A stretch of DNA of 64,000 bases from Larsenimonas rhizosphaerae (GTDB lineage: Bacteria; Pseudomonadota; Gammaproteobacteria; Pseudomonadales; Halomonadaceae). Below, in pieces: positions 57,202 through 64,000 of this stretch. The position numbers and the translations under genes are program-made. Location: the NCBI RefSeq assembly GCF_023700005.1, contig NZ_JAMLJK010000001.1, positions 1,203,366 to 1,267,365 on the forward strand. Direction: 5' to 3'. Numbering within the stretch: position 1 is the stretch's first letter; each line of letters starts with the position of its first letter. The notes beneath the pieces were generated by a model. The model made no database searches, was not told the DNA's origin, and saw only the letters and a program-made list of their open reading frames with translations.

Positions 57202-57561
57202 TCAGCATCCGGCTTCAGTGATCAGCTCGTCAGCCTGAAGCCAGGTAGTCTGCCATACGGTACGGGGCGGTGATGCCTGTTCGACAAGAGACCTTTCGGC
57301 GGGATCAATGAAAATCAGATAATCCGCGTCCAGTCGCTGCGTCAGTGACAGGATTTCTCCGGGATAATACAGGGTAATACCATTCAGCTGCGTTCCATGC
57401 TGCCATGGGTCTGTCGTGACCATGCCCTGAACATTGATAGTGTGTTCAATGCGCTTGAATATTCGATAATGCTCACTGCTGCATCCACATAAAACAGCAA
57501 TAGGCTTGTTTGAGTGTTGGCTGGTCATCAGCCTCAGCCATTGTCTGATCGGTGTCAGCAT
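57202..57561 (-). CDS. Hypothetical protein (119 aa), possible Rossmann-like domain
   Basis: No family recognised. From about residue 20 it reads like one Rossmann-type half-domain: a hydrophobic strand PIAVLCGCSS, then GMVTTDPWQHGTQLNGITLYYPGEIL, then DADYLIFIDPAE. The DPW-x-HG...GI segment faintly recalls the N-terminal cofactor-like domain of CapD/FlaA1 sugar epimerases, but the protein stops there. There is no signal peptide. It is convergent with sucD and divergent from the 459-residue unknown across 82 bp. The ribosome site is weak, so the start could be internal (Met12). Confidence 0.6.
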   Translation of the reverse strand: MLTPIRQWLRLMTSQHSNKPIAVLCGCSSEHYRIFKRIEHTINVQGMVTTDPWQHGTQLNGITLYYPGEILSLTQRLDADYLIFIDPAERSLVEQASPPRTVWQTTWLQADELITEAGC

Positions 57562-57643
57562 TCGTTATCCGGTCAAATGTCACTTTTGGTAAAGTTCGTT
57601 GCATTGAATGTCTTTAAGCTTGGGGACTTCTCGGGAGGTCTTC

Positions 57644-59023
57644 ATGTCAACAGCAACCTATTACCCAGAACCTGCATTTGAAGGTGATCATGTCGAAGGT
57701 GCCGTGCTGCTTGCAGAGTTGATTCAAGCGCGTGGCCATCGTCGTGTATGGCTTGACGATCAGTGTTCTGGCGCGATCACCCAGGCTTTTGGTGAAACCG
57801 GCCATCATCTCCTGCCCGCGCGTCAGGCGCTCGAAGCCGCACTGGCAGATAATGATGCGGTCACTCTTGTGCTTGCAGCTGACAGCCTTCCAGCGTTGTT
57901 GCCTCGCCTTCAGCAGATTGCAACAGGGTGCTCGATGTCACTGCTGATTATAGTCACCGGTTCAGCTCAGGGTCATGGTTTACCCGAGGATTGCTTTCAT
58001 CGGCATATACTGGCCGGTGATGGCTGGTTAAGCAGTATGGACCACGCTCTTGATCTGATGCAGGTTCATGCCGGCATGCATCTGGTGATTACGGCCTCGG
58101 AGGTGCTGCAGGGCCTATGGCCGCGTAACCTGATGGCATCAGTCAGTACTGCGCTGCACTTTCCGGAAACAGCAGCCAATTCAACACTGATCATGCCATC
58201 ACCCGCAGAGCGCACGGTGGCACTGATTGGTGCCTTGCCGCCTGCCTGGGAGGAAGCAGTTCATCGTTGGGCTGATCGGGAGGCCGTCCTTTGTCTGTCA
58301 CTATATGCAACCATTCCGGTCTCAGGGCAGCATCGCTACCCGCTGGCCTCTTCATGTGAAGGGAAGAATGTGCTTGGCCGTGCCACTCAGGTAATCGTAC
58401 TGGGGGAAGAGGAGGGCGATATTCACGCGGTCATTCCCGAGGACGTAACGGCGGTGGCACTTTCCCTGTCGAGTTATACGCCCTTTTCCTTTCAGCATGG
58501 ACTGGATGTTCAGGGGGATGAGGAATTCTATCTTGATGGCCGAGCCAGGCTGGCTGCTACGCAGTGTATTTTGCAGCAGACCGAGAAAGTAGCCATCAAG
58601 CAGGTGGCTGCACTTGATGTGCTCACGCGACGTATGGACCATTTCCTTGTAGATGATCGCATGGCGGCCGAGCGTGTATGGTTCAGTGACGAACAGCGTG
58701 CTCGCACCCGTGCTGTTCACTTTGATGATCAGGACATCCTTATGGCACAGGCCCTGGTCTACAGTGCATCACGCGCTGGCAGGCTGTGGGTCATCATGCC
58801 GCCAGGCATGCAGGCAGACTGGGAGGAGTGGAAGGTATTCTGGAGCAGGTGTGGAGAAGGGCGCTCCCTGTGTCTGTTGCAATGGCACGATGAGGCGCCG
58901 TTGCCTGATCCTCAGGGTGTATCCGTGGAGCGTTCTACGCCTGGTGCCATTGATGCTGTTCGCTCTCTGCTGCATGAGCAGACGCTGTGTCGGATAAGTT
59001 TGAAACGCTACTTGATGCGTTGA
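57644..59023 (+). CDS. Hypothetical protein (459 aa), faintly ThDP-enzyme-like
   Basis: No family firmly recognised. The start has a strong GGGAGG six bases upstream, so it is a real gene; an earlier ATG at 57608 lacks one. By eye residues about 15-150 (EGAVLLAELIQARGHRRVWL) resemble the pyrimidine-binding domain of ThDP enzymes, and about 180-310 (VSGQHRYPLASSCEG, TQVIVLGEE, YLDGRARLAA) resemble their central domain. The cofactor-binding GDG...N motif is not seen, so it is not expected to be an active decarboxylase or synthase. Divergent from the 119-codon gene, in the gap between sucD and acnB. Confidence 0.65.
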   Translation: MSTATYYPEPAFEGDHVEGAVLLAELIQARGHRRVWLDDQCSGAITQAFGETGHHLLPARQALEAALADNDAVTLVLAADSLPALLPRLQQIATGCSMSLLIIVTGSAQGHGLPEDCFHRHILAGDGWLSSMDHALDLMQVHAGMHLVITASEVLQGLWPRNLMASVSTALHFPETAANSTLIMPSPAERTVALIGALPPAWEEAVHRWADREAVLCLSLYATIPVSGQHRYPLASSCEGKNVLGRATQVIVLGEEEGDIHAVIPEDVTAVALSLSSYTPFSFQHGLDVQGDEEFYLDGRARLAATQCILQQTEKVAIKQVAALDVLTRRMDHFLVDDRMAAERVWFSDEQRARTRAVHFDDQDILMAQALVYSASRAGRLWVIMPPGMQADWEEWKVFWSRCGEGRSLCLLQWHDEAPLPDPQGVSVERSTPGAIDAVRSLLHEQTLCRISLKRYLMR

Positions 59024-59043
59024 CCTTCTTTTCCGGGATCATT

Positions 59044-59076
59044 AAAAAAGCGCCGGCAGATGCCGGCGCTTTTTCG
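59044..59076. terminator. Bidirectional terminator between the 459-aa gene and the beta-barrel gene
   Basis: AAAAAGCGCCGGCA-GA-TGCCGGCGCTTTTT is a perfect long stem with A and T runs on both sides, serving two convergent genes. Confidence 0.93.
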
Positions 59077-59099
59077 TTACTGCCAGGGGGCGTTTGCGA

Positions 59100-59702
59100 T
59101 CAGAATTGAACGCCGATGGAGCCCATGGCGGTATCAAGCTTGTAGTTGCTGTCGAGCTGGTAACGATCGTACTCGGCGCGAACGAACACAGGCATCTGTT
59201 CGAACTGGTATTTTGCACCTACACCGTAGACGGGCGCGCCGCCGTATTCGTTGTCGATGTCGTTACCTGCACCGTAGCTGCCGTGGCCATTGGTCTTAAA
59301 GTAGGCGTAGCCTACACGGCCGTAGGCGCTCAGACCGCCGTAAATCGGCAGTTCGCCGATGGCACTCAGGCCATAGGCCTTGGTGCTAAGCTTGCCGTCT
59401 GTGCCATTGCCGCTGACGTCAACATCACCGAAATCGGTGAAAAAGGCTTCAGAGGAGAAATAAGGGTTGTACTTGTAACCAACAAAGGCGTTCTGGGCAG
59501 TGTCATCATCGCTGCTGATGGTAGAACCGCTGTCATTGTTGGAGAAGGCGTGCAGATCTGCGTCATGAACGCGGCTCTGGCCTACGCCGACGCCGGAATA
59601 CAGGCCGGAATCAGTGTTGTTGTCAGCCAGCGCGGCGCCTGAAACAGTCAGCAGGAAGGCGCTTGCTACCACAGGTGCGGTCATTTTGGACATGTATTTC
59701 AT
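59100..59702 (-). CDS. Outer-membrane beta-barrel protein (OMP_b-brl type)
   Basis: 200-residue outer-membrane protein. A Sec signal (APVVASAFLLTVSGAALA) is cleaved near residue 26. The mature part has alternating strands with Tyr/Gly girdle residues (LYSGVGVGQSRVH, NAFVGYKYNPYFSSEAFFTDFGD, SAYGRVGYAYFKT, YGVGAKYQFE) and ends in a C-terminal Phe (GSIGVQF), the BAM recognition mark. It resembles small eight-stranded OmpA/OmpX-like barrels. The protein is markedly acidic, as usual in halophilic bacteria. AAGGAGC lies six bases before the ATG. Function not known; adhesion or stress resistance are typical for the fold. Confidence 0.85.
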   Translation of the reverse strand: MKYMSKMTAPVVASAFLLTVSGAALADNNTDSGLYSGVGVGQSRVHDADLHAFSNNDSGSTISSDDDTAQNAFVGYKYNPYFSSEAFFTDFGDVDVSGNGTDGKLSTKAYGLSAIGELPIYGGLSAYGRVGYAYFKTNGHGSYGAGNDIDNEYGGAPVYGVGAKYQFEQMPVFVRAEYDRYQLDSNYKLDTAMGSIGVQF

Positions 59703-59880
59703 ATCTTGCTCCTTGAGGAAAAAACAGGGGGCGTCCTGCGTGCCTGTCCGGCGGTGGTATTGTCATTATGGCCAATGCTTGCACTGGCAAAGACAGGTGC
59801 TGTATCGAACACCGTTTTATAATGGCACCACATGCCTGGTTACGCAAGGAAATAAATACGACCTTGTGTCATGGATATAA

Positions 59881-59908
59881 AAAAACCGCCGATCAGGGAT
59901 CGGCGGTA
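59881..59908 (-). terminator. Rho-independent terminator of acnB
   Basis: On the minus strand ACCGCCGATC-CCT-GATCGGCGGT is followed by at least seven T, about 33 bp beyond the acnB stop. Confidence 0.92.
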
Positions 59909-59940
59909 GTGTACACAGTGCGAATGACGCGATGTGTGCG

Positions 59941-62544
59941 TCAGGCTTCCTCGACCAGCGGGATTACATTGGATGCCGCCTTCTGAAATTCCTCGATCTC
60001 ATGGAAATTCATGTAGCGGTAGATCTCACCGGCCATGGCATCAAACTCGCTCATGATTTCCCGGTATTTTTCAACGCTGGGCAGCTCACCGTAAACGGCT
60101 GCCACGGCGGCCAGCTCTGCCGATGCCAGATACACATTGGCACCATCACCAAGCCGGTTGGGGAAGTTGCGCGTGGAGGTGGATACCACCGTGGACTTCG
60201 CCGCTACGCGCGCCTGGTTACCCATGCACAATGAGCAGCCGGGCATTTCCATCCGTGCCCCGGCGCGACCATAGATGGCGTAGTAACCTTCTTCGGTCAG
60301 CTGGTGCTGATCCATCTTGGTTGGTGGAGCGAGCCACAGGCGCGTTTTCAGGGAGCTGGGTGGCTGCTTCTCAAGCAGTTTACCGGCTGCTCTGAAGTGG
60401 CCTATGTTGGTCATGCAGGAGCCGATGAACACTTCATCAATATGCTCGCCAGCCACGTCTGACAGCCAGCGTGCGTCATCCGGGTCATTCGGTGCGCACA
60501 GGATCGGCTGGGTGATCTCGGACAAGTCGATTTCGATGATTTCAGCGTATTCGGCGTCCTTGTCGGCGCGCATCAGGCTCGGATTGGCCAGCCACTCTTC
60601 CATGGCCTTGATGCGACGACCGATGGTGCGAGCATCACCATAACCACTATCGATCATCCATTTCAGCAGCGTGATGTTGGAGGTCAGGTACTCCGCCACG
60701 CTTTCATCACTCAGGGTAATGGTACAGCCGGCTGCGCTGCGCTCGGCAGAGGCATCGGACAGCTCGAATGCCTGTTCAGCCGTCAGGTCTTCCAGACCTT
60801 CGATTTCAAGAATCCGGCCGGAGAAGGCATTTTTCTTGCCAGACTTGGCTACGGTCAGAAGCCCCTGCTTGATGCCGTAAAGCGGAATGGCGTGTACCAG
60901 ATCGCGCAAGGTGATGCCGGGCTGACGTTCGCCCTTGAAGCGCACCAGGATGGATTCCGGCATGTCGAGCGGCATGACGCCGGTCGCTGCAGCGAAAGCC
61001 ACCAGGCCCGAGCCTGCAGGGAAGGAGATACCCATCGGGAATCGAGTGTGCGAGTCGCCACCGGTGCCGACTGTATCTGGCAGCAGCATGCGGTTCAGCC
61101 AGGAGTGGATAATGCCGTCACCCGGACGCAGGGAGACACCACCCCGATTCATGATGAAATCAGGCAGCGTATGCTGCATCTCGACATCGATGGGTTTCGG
61201 GTAGGCGGCGGTGTGGCAGAAGGACTGCATGACCAGATCGGCCTGGAAGCCAAGGCAGGCCAGATCCTTCAATTCATCCCGGGTCATGGGGCCTGTCGTG
61301 TCCTGTGAGCCGACCGTAGTCATGCGTGGCTCGCAGTACATGCCCGGCCGAACCCCTTCCATGCCGCAGGCCTTGCCAACCATTTTCTGGGCAAGCGTGA
61401 AGCCCTTGCCGGTATCGACAGGCTGTTCGGGAGTGCGGAAGTCCTCGGCCGGGCCAAGGTTCAGATAGTCACGGGCCTTTTGCGTCAGACCGCGGCCAAT
61501 GATCAGCGGAATACGCCCGCCAGCCCGAACCTCATCCAGCAGAACGCGGGTTTTCAGTTCAAAGGTGCTGACAACGTCGTCCGTACCATGTCGGCAGACC
61601 TTGCCCTCAAAGGGGTAGACGTCAATGACGTCGCCCATTTCGAGGTGTTCAACATCCATTTCGATCGGCAGGGCACCGGCATCTTCCATGGTATTGAAGA
61701 AAATGGGAGCGATCTTGCCACCGAAGCAGAAACCACCGGCCCGCTTGTTGGGTACGTTGGGAATATCGTCACCGAAGAACCACAGTACGGAGTTGGTAGC
61801 TGACTTGCGCGAGGAGCCGGTGCCGACCACGTCGCCGACGTAAGCAACCGGGAATCCCTTGGCCTTGACAGCTTCGATCTGCTCAAGCGGACCTTTGCTA
61901 CCGGGCGTTACCGGCTCGATACCGTCCCGGGGATTCTTGAGCATGGCGTTGGCATGAAGAGGGATGTCCGGCCGTGACCAGGCATCCGGTGCCGGGGAGA
62001 GGTCATCGGTATTGGTTTCGCCGGGTACCTTGAAGACGGTAACAGTGGCTTTTTCAGGAACCTGGGGCTTGGCCTTGAACCATTCGGCGTTGGCCCATGA
62101 TTCAATCACGCCCTGTGCATGCGAGTTGCCTGCCTTGGCACGGTCGGCCACATCATGGAAGGCGTCGAACATCAACAGGGTGTGCTTCAGCTGTTCGGCA
62201 GTTTCTGACGCCAGCGTCTCGTCATCAAGCAGCTCAACCAGTGTGGCGATGTTGTAGCCACCCTGCATGGTACCGAGCAGCTTGACGGCATGTACCTTGT
62301 CGATCAGAGGCGAGGTTGCTTCACCGCGTGCAATCGCGGAAAGGAAGCCGGCCTTGACGTAGGCAGCCTCATCTACACCTGGAGGAACGCGGTCCGTGAT
62401 CAGTTCCAGCAGAAATGCTTCTTCGCCGGCTGGCGGGTTCTTGAGCAGCTCGACCAGTTCAACGGTCATCTCGGCAGTTAATGGCTGGGGCGGTACGCCA
62501 TCAGCGGCACGCTCCTCGACATGGTGACGATAGGCTTCGAGCAC
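59941..62544 (-). CDS. acnB: Aconitate hydratase B
   Basis: AcnB (867 residues; E. coli 865), the main TCA-cycle aconitase interconverting citrate and isocitrate with a [4Fe-4S] cluster. The N-terminal HEAT-like domain begins [14 protein letters not shown] and contains [33 protein letters not shown]. The swivel domain has [17 protein letters not shown], and the cluster Cys residues lie in [18 protein letters not shown] and [10 protein letters not shown]. The start is a GTG at 62542-62544, with AAGGA 8 bases upstream. AcnB N-terminal regions also sense iron status and bind mRNA in relatives. It is separated from sucD by two unknown genes and the beta-barrel gene. Confidence 0.97.
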   Translation of the reverse strand: MLEAYRHHVEERAADGVPPQPLTAEMTVELVELLKNPPAGEEAFLLELITDRVPPGVDEAAYVKAGFLSAIARGEATSPLIDKVHAVKLLGTMQGGYNIATLVELLDDETLASETAEQLKHTLLMFDAFHDVADRAKAGNSHAQGVIESWANAEWFKAKPQVPEKATVTVFKVPGETNTDDLSPAPDAWSRPDIPLHANAMLKNPRDGIEPVTPGSKGPLEQIEAVKAKGFPVAYVGDVVGTGSSRKSATNSVLWFFGDDIPNVPNKRAGGFCFGGKIAPIFFNTMEDAGALPIEMDVEHLEMGDVIDVYPFEGKVCRHGTDDVVSTFELKTRVLLDEVRAGGRIPLIIGRGLTQKARDYLNLGPAEDFRTPEQPVDTGKGFTLAQKMVGKACGMEGVRPGMYCEPRMTTVGSQDTTGPMTRDELKDLACLGFQADLVMQSFCHTAAYPKPIDVEMQHTLPDFIMNRGGVSLRPGDGIIHSWLNRMLLPDTVGTGGDSHTRFPMGISFPAGSGLVAFAAATGVMPLDMPESILVRFKGERQPGITLRDLVHAIPLYGIKQGLLTVAKSGKKNAFSGRILEIEGLEDLTAEQAFELSDASAERSAAGCTITLSDESVAEYLTSNITLLKWMIDSGYGDARTIGRRIKAMEEWLANPSLMRADKDAEYAEIIEIDLSEITQPILCAPNDPDDARWLSDVAGEHIDEVFIGSCMTNIGHFRAAGKLLEKQPPSSLKTRLWLAPPTKMDQHQLTEEGYYAIYGRAGARMEMPGCSLCMGNQARVAAKSTVVSTSTRNFPNRLGDGANVYLASAELAAVAAVYGELPSVEKYREIMSEFDAMAGEIYRYMNFHEIEEFQKAASNVIPLVEEA

Positions 62545-62773
62545 GGTGTGGTCCTTCGTTGGTTATTGGTGTCAAAGTACGACAAAACGGGTATCGGGCA
62601 AGACACTGGATTCTGCCGCACTTCGATGGCCGCCAGTTTACGGTAAAGTGTTGACAATGTTAAGCGGCACAGCCGCACTCCGGGCTCGATAAAAAGTCGA
62701 CGTCAGCCTGCTGAATAACGACAATGGCCCCTGTTATGGCTCTGCCGATCAAGTAGATAGCGCAAGGACAATG

Positions 62774-63394
62774 ATGACAGACATGATCCCCCAGGCGTTG
62801 CTGGACTTTCTGCCCTGTAGAACCCCTCAGGCATGGATTGATGCGGCCGCTGAAAACAACGAGATCCTACTGATTGACCATGCCCAGTGCGAAAAGAAAG
62901 CGGCCTCGACGGCCATGCATCTGCTGTTCAAGTACGTTGACCGGCCAGAGCTTCTGACCAAGATGTCGCAACTGGCGCGAGAAGAGTTGCTGCATTTCGA
63001 ACAGGTCGTGACGTTGATGCAGGAGCGGGGAATCGATTATTCCCGGCTGAGTGCTTCACGGTATGCAGAGGGCCTGCGCCAGCACGTGCGGGGTAATGAG
63101 CCCGGGCGACTTGTCGATATTCTCGTTGTAGGAGCATTTATCGAGGCGCGCTCCTGTGAGCGGTTTGCCAGTCTCATTCCGTTTCTGGATGAGGGGCTGG
63201 CACGCTATTACCGCACCCTGCTGAAGTCGGAAGCTCGTCATTTCGAGGATTATCTGACCCTGGCGCGTAGTTATGCCGAGGAGGATATTGCGCCACGCAT
63301 TCAGTTCTTTGGCGAGAAGGAGCGGCTGTTGATCGAGTCCCCCGACCCGGAATTCCGGTTTCACAGCGGCGTGCTGGTCACGTCCGGCGCCTGA
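62774..63394 (+). CDS. miaE: tRNA-(ms2io6A)-hydroxylase
   Basis: MiaE (206 residues), a ferritin-like diiron enzyme that hydroxylates the isopentenyl side chain of ms2i6A37 in tRNA. Diiron ligands fit EILLIDHAQCEKKAAS, the E-x2-H in REELLHFEQV, EARSCERF and SEARHFEDYL. Two tandem ATG codons begin the frame (62771 and 62774); the second is better spaced from AAGG. MiaE occurs in a limited set of gammaproteobacteria and relatives. It needs MiaA and MiaB, not in the window. Confidence 0.93.
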   Translation: MTDMIPQALLDFLPCRTPQAWIDAAAENNEILLIDHAQCEKKAASTAMHLLFKYVDRPELLTKMSQLAREELLHFEQVVTLMQERGIDYSRLSASRYAEGLRQHVRGNEPGRLVDILVVGAFIEARSCERFASLIPFLDEGLARYYRTLLKSEARHFEDYLTLARSYAEEDIAPRIQFFGEKERLLIESPDPEFRFHSGVLVTSGA

Positions 63395-63437
63395 CCGCCG
63401 ATAGCTACTCCATTCGTTTCAAGACCAAGAGGTCGAC

Positions 63438-64000
63438 ATGGCATCAAGTGAGCCGGTTCAGCTATCCGTGACGGGGAGCTTCTCCCTGAACCGACAGGGT
63501 GAGCTCATTACCCAGTTCAGTTACGACAAGGTCAAGGCCCTGTTCATATTGATGCTGCTCAGCGACAAGGCGGTCCCACGCCACCAGCTGGCGCAGTGGC
63601 TCTGGCCTGATCAGGAGATAGCATCCTCGCGTACCAATTTGCGTCATGCCCTGCACAGCCTGCGCCAGACTCTGGGGGGAGCAGAAGAGGCCCTGGTCAT
63701 CTCTCGTCAAAGCCTGGCGCTGTTTCCTCCGGACCACTGGCAGTATGACCTGCGGGATCTGGCTGCCTGCCTTGAACAGCCCCCCAGTGTCGACAATCTT
63801 GCTGCAGTATTGAACGCATATGGGGGAGAGCTTGTCAGCGAGCTGGCCCTGCCGCAGTGCGCCGATTTTCAGCGCTGGCTTCTCGAGCAGCGTGAACACT
63901 GGCGCCGTCGGGTACTTCAGTACCTGGAGCAGGGTATCGAGGCCCATGCCTCACTGCCCATGGATATACTCAATCAGGCTACGAGGGCCTTTCCTCATTA
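63438..64000 (+). CDS. BTAD/SARP-like transcriptional activator domain protein (partial)
   Basis: The first 187 codons of a protein cut by the right edge. Residues about 1-95 form an OmpR-type winged helix (SYDKVKALFILMLLSDKAVPRHQLAQWLWPDQEIASSRTNLRHALHSLRQTLG), and 96-187 begin the all-helical BTAD region (YGGELVSELALPQCADFQRWLLEQREHWRRRVL). In related genomes such N-termini are often fused to ATPase, TPR or GGDEF domains; which applies here cannot be seen. AGAGG lies six bases before the ATG, 43 bp after miaE. Confidence 0.8.
   Translation, partial: MASSEPVQLSVTGSFSLNRQGELITQFSYDKVKALFILMLLSDKAVPRHQLAQWLWPDQEIASSRTNLRHALHSLRQTLGGAEEALVISRQSLALFPPDHWQYDLRDLAACLEQPPSVDNLAAVLNAYGGELVSELALPQCADFQRWLLEQREHWRRRVLQYLEQGIEAHASLPMDILNQATRAFPH

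Overview
The window is a 64 kb stretch of an ordinary bacterial chromosome with moderately high GC, densely packed with short gaps and many 1-11 bp start/stop overlaps. The set of proteins (a gammaproteobacterial-type RecBCD, UbiX, MiaE, CydDC, RluF, DusA, AcnB, an SdhCDAB-SucABCD supercluster with an embedded Lpd, an OprB porin, and a DUF3141-Pta-AckA-FabI cluster) points to a gammaproteobacterium, most probably a member of the Halomonadaceae (Halomonas/Kushneria-like). The genus is an inference from gene content, not from a database search.

Layout. 1-5124 (minus): a tight operon read right to left, DUF3141 protein, phosphotransacetylase, acetate kinase and a FabI-like enoyl reductase cut by the left edge. 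5437-12738: single genes, namely periplasmic glucan protein OpgD, a histidine phosphatase, a DUF1415 protein, an aldo/keto reductase, a tiny membrane protein, RluF with a long basic tail, and a FucP-type sugar transporter. 13021-25634 (mostly plus): recC, ubiX, xdhC, a MobA-like nucleotidyltransferase, a convergent C45 acyltransferase-like gene, recB and recD, so recC is split from recBD by four genes. 25593-26458 (minus): a two-gene holin-type cassette without other phage genes.

26671-32802 is the most unusual region. A stand-alone RibD-type reductase faces a translationally coupled five-gene operon (BchC-like dehydrogenase, degenerate 6-pyruvoyltetrahydropterin-synthase homologue, GT4 glycosyltransferase, methyltransferase, UPF0104 flippase-like membrane protein), with a CDP-alcohol phosphatidyltransferase divergent from the operon. 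Together these look like an uncharacterised pathway that makes, glycosylates, methylates and membrane-handles a small (possibly GTP-derived) molecule. This is the best candidate for a new system in the window.

32926-41666: dusA, an OprB porin, an XRE/S24-like regulator with a 35-bp dyad in front of it, quinone oxidoreductase, an SDR, and the cydDC heterodimeric ABC exporter. 41804-43554: gltX followed by tRNA-Ala(GGC) and tRNA-Glu(UUC) behind a strong promoter with a GC-rich discriminator. 43865-62544: the TCA-cycle block, with gltA divergent from sdhCDAB, then sucA, sucB (two lipoyl domains), lpdA, sucC and sucD, two unrecognised genes and a beta-barrel protein, then acnB on the minus strand. 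62774-64000: miaE and the N-terminus of a BTAD/SARP-like regulator cut by the right edge.

No rRNA, insertion sequence, integrase, CRISPR array or restriction system was seen. All family names come from reading motifs by eye; no search was run.
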